From Streptomyces thermodiastaticus (lineage in GTDB: Bacteria > Actinomycetota > Actinomycetes > Streptomycetales > Streptomycetaceae), in NCBI RefSeq assembly GCF_014656135.1, contig NZ_BNBV01000019.1:1-64000 (forward strand): DNA of 64,000 bases. The letters run 5' to 3'. Below, piece by piece: positions 17,267 through 25,112 of this stretch. Position 1 is the stretch's first letter, and each line of letters starts with the position of its first letter. The notes beneath the pieces are model-generated. The model ran no database searches. It was not told the DNA's origin and was given only the letters and a program-made list of their open reading frames with translations. The translations under genes were made by a program, and so were the position numbers.

Positions 17267-18217
17267 ATGACCACGTCCAGCATCACCGCTCCGGCCGCCG
17301 TCGTCACGCCCCGCGACACCGTCCCGGACCCGGCCCGGCAGCGGCGCCGCCGCACGCTCGCCCGGTGGGGGTTCGTCGCACCCGCGGTCGTCTTCATGCT
17401 GCTGTTCTTCGGCTACCCGCTCGTGCGCAACGTCGTGATGAGCTTCCAGCACTACACGCCGAAGACCTTCTTCACCGGCCGGGCCCCGTTCAACGGCACC
17501 GACAACTGGTCGCATGTCTTCCGCGACGCCCTGTTCGGCAAGGCGCTGTGGCACACCCTGGTGTTCACCGCCGGCTCGCTGCTCGGGCAGTTCTGCATCG
17601 GGCTCGCGCTCGCGGTGTTCTTCAACCGGCGTTTCCCGCTCGGCGGCGTGCTGCGCTCGCTGATCCTGCTGCCGTGGCTGGTACCGATGGTGGTCTCGGG
17701 CGTGGTCTGGCGGCGCATCCTCGACCAGGACACCGGGGTGCTCAACTCCTTCCTCGACACCCTCGGCCTGCCGGGTCACACCCCGTGGCTCACCGACCCC
17801 GGCATGGCGCTGCTGTCGGTGATCCTGGTGAACATCTGGATCGGCATCCCGTTCAACATGGTGATCCTGTACGGCGGTCTGCAGGAGATCCCGCGGGAGC
17901 TGTACGAGGCGGCCTCGCTGGACGGCGCCTCGGCCTGGCGCAGCTTCCGCTCCATCACTCTGCCGATGCTCCGGCCGGTCATCACGGTGGTGCTGGTGCT
18001 CGGCTTCATGTCGACGGTGAAGATCCTCGACCTGATCCTCGCGCTGACCGACGGCGGTCCCGCGGACGCCACCCAGACGCTGGGCACGCTCACCTACCAG
18101 AACTCCTTCGTCCAGCTGGACTTCGGGGCGGGCGCGGTCGTCGGCAACGTACTCATCCTGATCTCCGCGGTGTTCGCGGTGCTGTATCTGCGGGCCAACC
18201 GCACCGAGGGGAAGTGA
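17267..18217 (+). CDS. Sugar ABC transporter permease (MalF type)
   Basis: The product is about 316 residues with six predicted membrane segments after a basic RQRRRRTLARW N-terminus. The cytoplasmic EAA loop EAASLDGASAWRSFRSITLP contacts the ATPase. The ATG at 17267 lies 11 bases after the binding-protein gene. The operon has no ATPase gene; in Streptomyces such carbohydrate importers generally share the ATPase MsiK encoded elsewhere (established knowledge). Confidence 0.93.
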   Translation: MTTSSITAPAAVVTPRDTVPDPARQRRRRTLARWGFVAPAVVFMLLFFGYPLVRNVVMSFQHYTPKTFFTGRAPFNGTDNWSHVFRDALFGKALWHTLVFTAGSLLGQFCIGLALAVFFNRRFPLGGVLRSLILLPWLVPMVVSGVVWRRILDQDTGVLNSFLDTLGLPGHTPWLTDPGMALLSVILVNIWIGIPFNMVILYGGLQEIPRELYEAASLDGASAWRSFRSITLPMLRPVITVVLVLGFMSTVKILDLILALTDGGPADATQTLGTLTYQNSFVQLDFGAGAVVGNVLILISAVFAVLYLRANRTEGK

Positions 18218-18222
18218 CGTCC

Positions 18223-19050
18223 ATGGCCTCGCGTCCGTCCACCGCGTCCCGGCGCCGCTGGGGCTCCACGATCGCCGGCGTGATCGTCCTGTGCGTGATG
18301 CTGTTCCCGCTGTACTGGATGCTCAACACCGCGCTGCAGCCGGCCGCCGGGCTGCTGCGGGTGGCCCCGGTGCCGCACAATCTGGACCTGTCGGGCTTCT
18401 CCAAGGCGCTCGACGACCAGGGCGGTCATCTGCTGACCTCGCTGGTGGTGTCGCTGGGTGCCGTGGTGATCTGCCTGGCGATCGCGGCCCCGGCGGCGTA
18501 CGGGCTGGCCCGGTTCGGGCTGCGCGGCACCCGGACCATCGTGTTCGGCACGCTGATCACGCAGATGGTGCCGGGCATCGTCATCGCCAACGCCCTGTAC
18601 AACACCTATGTCGACCTGGGACTGGTCAACTCCTACGCCGGGCTGATGCTGGCGGACGCCTCGCTCGGCATCCCGTTCTCCATCGTGCTCATGCGCTCCT
18701 TCATGGTGTCCATCCCCGGGGAGGTCATCGAGGCCGCGCAGGTGGACGGCGCCGGAGCGCTGCGCACGTTCCTCCGGGTGGTGCTGCCGATGAGCCGCAA
18801 CGCCCTGATCACCTCGGGGCTGTTCGCGTTCCTGTTCGCCTGGAGCGACTTCATGTTCGCGCTGACGCTGAACACCACCGACGACGTCAAGCCGGTCACC
18901 CTCGGCATCTACCAGTACATCGGCGCGCACGTCGGCGACTGGGGCTCGGTGATGGCGGCCTCGGTGCTGTCCGCGGTCCCGGCCGCGATCCTGCTCGTCG
19001 TCGCGCAGAAGTACATCGCGGCCGGCATCACCGGTGGCTCCGTGAAGTGA
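18223..19050 (+). CDS. Sugar ABC transporter permease (MalG type)
   Basis: This 275-residue inner-membrane permease has six hydrophobic segments and the EAA loop EAAQVDGAGALRTFLRVVLP. The ATG at 18223 was chosen with GAGGGG 11 bases upstream. An in-frame GTG at 18214, overlapping the previous stop, is possible but leaves only two bases to that site. It is the last gene of the operon, followed by a strong hairpin. Confidence 0.92.
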   Translation: MASRPSTASRRRWGSTIAGVIVLCVMLFPLYWMLNTALQPAAGLLRVAPVPHNLDLSGFSKALDDQGGHLLTSLVVSLGAVVICLAIAAPAAYGLARFGLRGTRTIVFGTLITQMVPGIVIANALYNTYVDLGLVNSYAGLMLADASLGIPFSIVLMRSFMVSIPGEVIEAAQVDGAGALRTFLRVVLPMSRNALITSGLFAFLFAWSDFMFALTLNTTDDVKPVTLGIYQYIGAHVGDWGSVMAASVLSAVPAAILLVVAQKYIAAGITGGSVK

Positions 19051-19077
19051 CCACCGCGCCCCGGCGCACCGGCAGCA

Positions 19078-19115
19078 GGCGCCCGTGTCCTCCCCGGCGG
19101 ACGGACACGGGCGCC
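19078..19115 (+). terminator. Terminator of the sugar ABC operon
   Basis: A perfect 13-bp stem, GGCGCCCGTGTCC (19078-19090) with GGACACGGGCGCC (19103-19115), and a 12-base loop lie 28 bases after the last permease gene. Confidence 0.7.
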
Positions 19116-19254
19116 GGTGTGTCGGGGCACCGGCGTGTCGCGGTGGACAGCGGCCGGCCCCGGCGGGCCGGCCGCGGACGTGTGCCGCCGGTGTCCCGGA
19201 CGGGCCGGGAGCTACCGTGGGCGGCCCGTCCGGTCTCCTGGGAGAGCAGCACGC

Positions 19255-19943
19255 GTGAAGGCACTCAGCAGCATCGATCCGACGTTGCCGGGAAACCTCC
19301 GTCCGCGGCAGGTCTGGTACGCCTCGTGCGGCTCGAACGTGCACCTGGGCCGGCTCGCCGTGTACCTCACCGGGGGCAGACCGCCCGGAGCGGCCCGGTC
19401 CTGGCCGGGGTGCCGGGACCCGCGGATGCCGTCGCGGTCGGTTCCCGTGGAGCTGACCGGAGCCGTGTACTTCGCCACCCGGTCCCCGGTCCGGGGCGGT
19501 GGCCGGGCCTTCTACGACGCACGCGCCGGCGGCCGGGTCCTGGCGCGGTCGCATATCTGGTGTCGGTGCAGCAGTTCTCGGACATCGCCGCGCAGGAGAT
19601 GTACCGGGAGCCCGGCGCGGACCTCGATCTGACACCGGTGCTGACCCGCGGCAGGGACGCGCTGGGCCCCGGCCGGTCCGAAACGCTCCTGTGCCCGGGC
19701 CTGATCGACGGCGTGCCGGTGCTGACCTGCACCGCCCCGTGGGGCGTCAACGACGTGACGTGGGTGTGTCCCTCGCCCGGTTACATCCGTTTCCCGGCCT
19801 CGGGACTGCTGTCGGCGGGTGCGTGGGACGCGGACGCCGTCGCCGCGTACCTGGCGACCTGCCCGGGTGCTGCGGGACACTGGACCGCGCTAGCCGTTCT
19901 CGCCCTGCTCGACGACGCGGACGCCGGGCCGCACGAGCCGTGA
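19255..19943 (+). pseudogene. Frameshifted gamma-glutamylcyclotransferase-like gene
   Basis: The first half is open in one frame (GTG at 19255; WYASCGSNVHLGRLAVYLTG ... GRAFYDARAGGRVLAR). The second half continues in another frame (AYLVSVQQFSDIAAQEMYRE ... TCTAPWGVNDVTW, stop at 19941-19943). The switch falls at about 19548-19551, near GCGCGGTCGCATATC; one missing base (GGG read as GG) would rejoin the frames. Together the halves match a Streptomyces family of about 230 residues, often mislabelled histone deacetylase, with the YGSN loop of gamma-glutamylcyclotransferase-like folds (here CGSN). It may be a genuine pseudogene or a sequencing error; see findings. Confidence 0.72.
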
Positions 19944-20073
19944 CGAACGGCACCGTGACGGCGGGCGGTTTTGCACCTTTGACGGTTCGTGGAGCACTCT
20001 GAACGGATGTGGGCACCGATGATGTGTGTCCCAGTAACATGCGCAGCGATACCCCTATGAAGGAAGGACGGTT

Positions 20074-20850
20074 ATGCCGATCGAATCAACCGATGCCACG
20101 CTTCGTTCCCGGTACGCGGAGCAGGCCGCCGCCGACCTGGAGCAGAACCGCCGTCAACAGGAAGAACTGGCACACCGGTTGGAGACGCTGCGGCAGGAGG
20201 AGACGCTGCTGCGGAACATCCTCGACATCGCCGAGCGCCCCGGTGCCACGTCCGCCCAGGCACATGTGCCGCACCAGGCGCAGGGTGAGCCCGTCACTCC
20301 GTCCGCCGCCCCGGCACCCGCCCCCGCCGAGGAGCCCGCCGCGGCCGAGGACGGCGCGGCCGCCGCGCCCGCGGAAAAGACCGAGGCGCAGCAGGAGACC
20401 GTGTCCGCGGAGCCGGCCGGTGAGCGGGCCGGTGAGAGCCGCGCGCCGAAGGCCGCGAAGAAGCCGGCGCCGAAGGCCGCCAAGAAGACCGCGAAGAAGA
20501 CCGGGCCGCTCAAGGGCGCCCAGAAGAGTGCCCGCAAGGGTGCGCCGAAGAGCGCGGGCAAGGGCCGCGGCAAGAACGGGCGGCAGGTGCTGCTGCGGGA
20601 TCTGCTGCTGGAGCTGCTCAGCGGGCACAGCGAGCCGCGTCTGGCCGCCGAGCTGCGCGAGGAGTTGCTGAGCAAGCACCCGGACCGCGAGCCCAGCCCT
20701 CAGGTCGTGCGCAACACGCTGGAGTCGCTGGTCGCCAAGGGACGTATCCAGCGGTACAAGCAGAACCGGTCGGTCATGTACACCGTGGTCGAGGGGAACC
20801 ACGCGCAGGCGCAGGCCGCCGCTCAGGCCGAGTCCGCGGGTGCGGCCTGA
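20074..20850 (+). CDS. Coiled-coil / Lys-Ala-rich / winged-helix DNA-binding protein
   Basis: This 258-residue protein has three visible parts. Residues about 8-52 form a heptad-like coiled coil (AEQAAADLEQNRRQQEELAH). Residues about 70-160 are a disordered Ala/Pro/Glu linker turning into a histone-H1-like KAAKKPAPKAAKKTAKKTG tract. Residues about 168-235 look like a winged helix (LLRDLLLELLSGHSEPRLAA ... VVRNTLESLVAKGRIQRYKQ) ending in YTVVEG. The ATG follows GAAGGAAGG. A nucleoid-binding or regulatory role is inferred; no ligand domain is present. It is a lone gene with no operon partner. Confidence 0.8.
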   Translation: MPIESTDATLRSRYAEQAAADLEQNRRQQEELAHRLETLRQEETLLRNILDIAERPGATSAQAHVPHQAQGEPVTPSAAPAPAPAEEPAAAEDGAAAAPAEKTEAQQETVSAEPAGERAGESRAPKAAKKPAPKAAKKTAKKTGPLKGAQKSARKGAPKSAGKGRGKNGRQVLLRDLLLELLSGHSEPRLAAELREELLSKHPDREPSPQVVRNTLESLVAKGRIQRYKQNRSVMYTVVEGNHAQAQAAAQAESAGAA

Positions 20851-20956
20851 CCGGCGGGTGTCACGAACCAGCCGACCGGCGGGTGTTCGGGGGACCACGA
20901 TGACCGGCGGGTCGGCCGGGGACCGGGCGCCTCGCTGGGGTCCGTGACCCGCCGGT
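20849..20956 (+). repeat. GACCGGCGGGT repeats, three direct and one inverted
   Basis: GACCGGCGGGT occurs at 20849-20859, 20874-20884 and 20902-20912, with the inverted form ACCCGCCGGT at 20947-20956. The first copy overlaps the stop codon of the winged-helix gene. Spacing of 25 and 28 bases is roughly 2.5 helical turns. They may be protein-binding sites or pair as alternative hairpins with the inverted copy to end transcription. Confidence 0.5.
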
Positions 20957-21068
20957 TGGGCCGACAGCCGTCGCCGACGCGGCTGTCGGGTGTCGCGCAC
21001 ACCACCGTCGGCCGGCGGACGCCCCCGCGCACGGACCGGCCGGCGTCTCGCCGGACCGGTCGCCCCCG

Positions 21069-21908
21069 TCAGGGGGCCGCCGGAAGGTCCTGGGTGCCGA
21101 GGACCATCAGCAGGGCCAGCCGCTCCGCGTCCTCGGTGCCGGGCTCGGCCGTGTAGACCATGATTCGCAGATCGCTGCCGGCGACGGACAGCACATCGCA
21201 GTCCAGGGTCACCGGCCCGACGCGCGGGTGCCGGATGGTCTTGCGTGCGGCCATGTGCTCGCCCACCGCACCGCTGTCCCACAGTTCGGCGAACCGGCCA
21301 CTGCCGGCGCGCAGTTCGGCCACGAGTGCGCGCAGCCGACGGTCGGCCGGGTAGCGCTCGGCGGTGGTGCGCAGGTCGGCGACGAGTGCCCGCTCGAAGG
21401 CACGGCGTTCCTCGGGTGTGTGCACGACCCGGCCGCCGCCGCCGATGAAGTGCCGCCACACGCCGTTGCGTTCGGGCCCCTTGGTGAGGTCGCCCATCAG
21501 CGCCGTGTACGGCGGGTTGGCGATCAGGAGCGTCCAGGCGGCATCGTGGACCGCGACCGGGGTGCCGGCCAGCCGGTCCAGCAGCCGGTGCACGCTGGGC
21601 GGGACGAAGACGGGCACGGTCTTCGGGCCGGGCGGTGCCAGGCCGGCCAGACGGTACAGGTGGGTGCGCTCGGCCGCCGACAGCCGCAGTGCGCGGGCCA
21701 GCGACTCCACCACCTGCGCGGAGGGGTTGGTGGCACGGCCCTGCTCCAGGCGCGTCACATAGTCGGCCGAGATACCGGCCAGCTGGGCCAGTTCCTCGCG
21801 TCGCAGTCCGGCGGCGCGCCGGCGTCCGCCGGCGGGCAGCCCGACCTCCCCGGGGGCGAGCCGGTCACGCCAGCGGTGGATCGCGGCTCCCAGTTCCGTG
21901 GTGGGCAT
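21069..21908 (-). CDS. XRE-family regulator with MmyB-like ligand domain
   Basis: The product is 279 residues. An N-terminal helix-turn-helix (GLRREELAQLAGISADYVTRLEQGRATNPS) is followed by a PAS-like MmyB domain (AWTLLIANPPYTALMGD ... RRAFERALVADLRTTAERYP). This group commonly regulates a divergent short-chain dehydrogenase, and here an SDR gene starts 103 bp away on the other strand. The shared spacer has a perfect 11-bp inverted repeat that it probably binds. The ATG at 21908 gives the canonical N-terminus. Confidence 0.9.
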   Translation of the reverse strand: MPTTELGAAIHRWRDRLAPGEVGLPAGGRRRAAGLRREELAQLAGISADYVTRLEQGRATNPSAQVVESLARALRLSAAERTHLYRLAGLAPPGPKTVPVFVPPSVHRLLDRLAGTPVAVHDAAWTLLIANPPYTALMGDLTKGPERNGVWRHFIGGGGRVVHTPEERRAFERALVADLRTTAERYPADRRLRALVAELRAGSGRFAELWDSGAVGEHMAARKTIRHPRVGPVTLDCDVLSVAGSDLRIMVYTAEPGTEDAERLALLMVLGTQDLPAAP

Positions 21909-21935
21909 GCCCCCAGTGTGCCGGAGCGCGGTGCG

Positions 21936-21968
21936 GGTTTTCCTGGTACTGCCGGTCCCAGGAAAACC
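21936..21968. promoter_or_regulatory. 11-bp inverted repeat between XRE and SDR genes
   Basis: GGTTTTCCTGG (21936-21946) and CCAGGAAAACC (21958-21968) form a perfect inverted repeat with a 12-base spacer, about two helical turns centre to centre, between the divergent starts at 21908 and 22012. It is the expected operator for the divergent regulator. Confidence 0.7.
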
Positions 21969-22011
21969 GGTCTTCTGGCTCGCGGACCGTCACCCGCCGA
22001 GGCTTGAGGAC

Positions 22012-22719
22012 ATGACGACGACACTGATCACCGGAGCCAACAAGGGGCTCGGTTTCGAAACCGCCCGCCGCCTGCTCGCCGCGGGTCACACCGTTCTCCT
22101 CGGCGCACGCGACCCGGAGCGGGGCCGGCGCGCCGCCGAGCAGCTGGGCACGCGGTTCGTCCAGCTGGACGTGACCGACGACGCCTCGGTCGCGGCCGCC
22201 GTCAAGGAGGTCGAGGCCGCGGGCGGACTGGACGTGCTGGTGAACAACGCCGGGGTCGAGCCGCGCCACGCCGACGGCTCCTTCGTCGACCCGGCGGAGA
22301 CCACGGCGGACGCGGTCCGCGCGGTGTACGAGACCAACGTGTTCGGCATCGTGCGGACGCTGCACGCCTTCCTGCCGCTGCTGCGGCGCTCGGCCAACCC
22401 GGTCGTGGTCAACGTCAGCAGCGGCCTGGCGCTGACGGCGCAGCTGGCCGATCCCGCGTCGCCCACGCACTTCTACCCCGACATCGCGTATCCGTCGTCC
22501 AAGGCCGCGGTCAACATGCTCACCGTGCAGTACGCCAAGGCCTTCCGCGACATACGCATCAACGCCGTCGACCCGGGTTTCACCCGCACCGACCTGAACC
22601 ACAACACCGGCACCCAGACCGTGGAGGAGGGCGCCGAGATCATCGTGCGCATGGCGTGCATCGGCGCCGACGGCCCGACGGGCACGTTCAGCAACGCGGC
22701 CGGTCCGCTGCCGTGGTGA
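22012..22719 (+). CDS. Short-chain dehydrogenase/reductase (SDR)
   Basis: The 235-residue protein has the classical SDR signature: TGANKGLGFETARRL (TGxxxGxG NAD(P) site), NNAG, the catalytic Ser in NVSSG and the YxxxK pair in AYPSSKAAVNM. NADP preference is suggested by the basic GARDPERGRRAAE after the second strand. Substrate unknown. The ATG at 22012 was chosen since the fold starts at once; GAGG precedes it. It is divergent from its likely regulator. Confidence 0.92.
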   Translation: MTTTLITGANKGLGFETARRLLAAGHTVLLGARDPERGRRAAEQLGTRFVQLDVTDDASVAAAVKEVEAAGGLDVLVNNAGVEPRHADGSFVDPAETTADAVRAVYETNVFGIVRTLHAFLPLLRRSANPVVVNVSSGLALTAQLADPASPTHFYPDIAYPSSKAAVNMLTVQYAKAFRDIRINAVDPGFTRTDLNHNTGTQTVEEGAEIIVRMACIGADGPTGTFSNAAGPLPW

Positions 22720-22902
22720 GCCGCCGCCCGTGTCCGCAGGGGGCGTGCCGGCAGGGCCGGACGCGGGCGGGGTCCGGTGTGCGGTCCGGGTGTGTCCGTA
22801 CGGCACGTGGTCCAGGCCGCCCCGCCCTGCGCACCGGCCGCGGCAGGGGGCGGGGACGGTCCTCGAGGGAGCCGGGAGCCGCCGCCTGAGGGACACATGA
22901 CC

Positions 22903-22939
22903 GCCCGGGGCGGCCGGGGCTCTTCCGGCCGCCCCGGGC
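22903..22939. terminator. Bidirectional terminator between SDR and Ku
   Basis: A perfect 15-bp stem, GCCCGGGGCGGCCGG (22903-22917) with CCGGCCGCCCCGGGC (22925-22939), and a 7-base loop sit between the convergent SDR and Ku genes and can serve both. Confidence 0.75.
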
Positions 22940-22982
22940 CGCATGGCACCGCAGCCGTGGTTCCGGTGCCGGCCCGGCGGGT

Positions 22983-24132
22983 TCAGGCGGCCGGCTGCTT
23001 CTTCAGCGCCTCGATCAGCTGGTCGCGGTTCATCCGGGAACGGCCGGCGATCTCGGCCTCGCCGGCTCTGCGGTACAGCTGCTCCTTGGACAGCGTCCCC
23101 AGGTCGTCGCCCGGACCGGCCCGGCGACGGTCCCGGGAGGTGCCGGTGTCCTTGCCCTTCCGCCGGTCCTCCCCGCTGCCCTCGGTGCTGCCGCGCCGTC
23201 CGGCCCTGGCCGTGTCCTCGGCGCTGCCGCCACCGGCCTTCTTCCGGGCGGCCCCGGCACCGCCCTCGCCGGACGTCGCGGACCCTCGCGCCGCGCCCCG
23301 GCCGGCCTCCTGTCCCCCGTCCCTCGCCCCGTTCTCTCCGGTCGTGCGGGAGCGGGCGCGTTCCACACTGCGTTCCAGTGCCGCCATGAGGTCGACGACA
23401 TCGGTCGTCCGGGGCGGTCCGGCCTCGCCGACGACCTCCTCGCCCCGGCGTTTGGCTTCGACCAGTTCCCGGACGCGTTCGGCGTAGGTGTCGTGGTAGT
23501 CCTCGGGATGCCAGTCGATGGTGAGGGCGTCGATCAGCCGACGGGCGGTCTCGAGCTCCTGGCGCGCCGGCTCGGTGTGCCCGCCGGGCACGACGCTCCA
23601 GGACGCCGGCCGGGTCGCGCACCTCGTCCGCCCAGTGCAGGGTGTGCATGACAAGGACCATCGGCTGGGCCCGCAGCGCGGTGAGGTACTGCTTGTTGCG
23701 CATGGTCATGGTGGCGATGCCGGCCTTGTCGGCGTCCTGGAGGGCGGCGCGCAGCAGTTCGTACACCTTCAGGTACTCATCGCCCCGCGGGCCGACGTAG
23801 TAGGTACGGGCGAAGTACACCGGCTCGATCCGGTGCAGATCGACGAAGCCGGCCACATCGATCACCTTGGACCGGCCCGGTGCGATCTCGTCGAGTTCGC
23901 CGGGATCGACGACCACGTAGTCGCCTTCGCCGAGGTCGTAGCCCTTGACGATGTCGTCCGAGGAGACCTGCCGGCCGGTGCGCTCGTTGACGCGTTTGCT
24001 GCGGATGCGGTCCGCGCTGTCCCGCTGCAGCTGATGGAAGTGCACGGTGTGGTCCTCGGTCGCCGTGTACAGACCGACCGGGACGGTGACCAGTCCGAAG
24101 GTGAGAACTCCGGTCCAGACGGGTCTCGCCAT
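22983..24132 (-). pseudogene. ku: Ku DNA end-binding protein, frameshifted
   Basis: Ku binds DNA double-strand ends and recruits LigD for non-homologous end joining. From the ATG at 24132 the first 178 residues are typical (MARPVWTGVLTFGLVTVPVG ... LHTLHWADEVRDPAGVL). The frame then breaks, and the remainder reads in the next frame (TEPARQELETARRLIDALT ... YHDTYAERVRELVEAKRRGE), through a Lys/Arg/Gly-rich tail ending in a SAP-like motif (MNRDQLIEALKKQPAA) at 22983. Removing one C at about 23596 (plus strand) restores a continuous protein with GVLDVVPGGHTEPARQ. The tail with SAP motif is known in Streptomyces Ku proteins. Real mutation and sequencing error cannot be told apart here. No ligD is adjacent. 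Confidence 0.85.
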
Positions 24133-24257
24133 CTGCTCCCGCCTCCTCGCTCCGACGCCTTCCGGCGGTACGCGGGTTTCCCGCACGTGTGTGGGTACAC
24201 GGCCAGAAGGCCGAGAACGCGAGGCGGCCCGGCTGGGGCCGCCGGAGGAAGCAGGCG

Positions 24258-24917
24258 ATGTCCGTGATCTCTCAGATGGTGTCGGTGCCCGCCGACCGCG
24301 TGACGCTGCCCGGCGAGTTCGTCGTCCCGGCCTCGTCGCGGGCGACGGCCGTCCTGGCCTACGGGCTGCACGCCTCCCCGCAGGATCCGCACATCAGGTC
24401 GGTCGCCGACGAGCTGCACAGGGCCGGGTTCGCCACCCTGGTGATGGATCTGTTCAGCGAGACGGAGGGAGGGCGCAGCGATCAGGGCGAGGGGCAACCG
24501 GTCGATCTCGCCCTGCTGGGCCGCCGGCTGGTGGCCGCGGTGGACTGGGTGACGATCCAGCCGGACGCCCGCGGGCTGCCGGTGCTCCTGTGCGGTTCGG
24601 GCGCGGAGGCCACGGTGGCGCTGCTCGCGGCGGCGGACCTGCCGGACGGAGTGAGCGCGGTGGTCTCGTGCGACGGGCAGCCGGAGCTGGCGGGTGCGGC
24701 CCTGGAGCGGGTGCGGGTGCCGGTGCTGTTCGTGGTCGACACCGAGGAGCCGCAGTCGCTGTCGGCGCATCACGAGGCGGCACTCCGGCTCGCCGGTCCG
24801 CACACCGTGCGCGAGGTGCCCGGGCTGGCCCGGCGGTTCACGGAGCCGGATGTGCTGCGGCAGGCCGTCCACACGATCGAGGAATGGTGCGAGGAGCTGG
24901 TCACGAAGACCGGTTGA
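24258..24917 (+). CDS. Dienelactone hydrolase-like alpha/beta hydrolase
   Basis: The 219-residue protein has the compact alpha/beta-hydrolase layout of dienelactone-hydrolase-like proteins (ATAVLAYGLHASPQDP, FATLVMDLFSETEG, VPVLFVVDTEEPQSL). The nucleophile elbow, usually GxSxG, reads LLCGSGAEATVALLAA: a serine is present but the flanking glycines are changed, so activity is doubtful. The ATG at 24258 follows GGAGGAAG. Divergent from Ku. Function unknown. Confidence 0.75.
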   Translation: MSVISQMVSVPADRVTLPGEFVVPASSRATAVLAYGLHASPQDPHIRSVADELHRAGFATLVMDLFSETEGGRSDQGEGQPVDLALLGRRLVAAVDWVTIQPDARGLPVLLCGSGAEATVALLAAADLPDGVSAVVSCDGQPELAGAALERVRVPVLFVVDTEEPQSLSAHHEAALRLAGPHTVREVPGLARRFTEPDVLRQAVHTIEEWCEELVTKTG

Positions 24918-25025
24918 GCAGCGTCGGCCGCGACCGGCCGCGACGGCCTTGTGCCGTCGGAGGCGGCCGGGAGATTTTCTTCGCGTCCACTCCGGGGTAT
25001 TGCAATCCATTCAGAGTCCAGTCAA

Positions 25026-25045
25026 CCTGCATAGGCATATGCAGG
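25026..25045 (+). promoter_or_regulatory. Inverted repeat upstream of the NCS1 permease
   Basis: CCTGCATA (25026-25033) and TATGCAGG (25038-25045) form a perfect 8-bp inverted repeat with a 4-base spacer, in an AT-richer patch (24970-25045), 68 bases before the permease start. The form resembles operators of GntR/FadR-like or TetR-like dimers; no such regulator is adjacent. Confidence 0.6.
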
Positions 25046-25112
25046 CGGTGGATGCGTCCCGGGCCCTCCGGCGTGCCGCGCCCCGCCCCGGCGCGGCAGG
25101 ACGGAGCACGCG

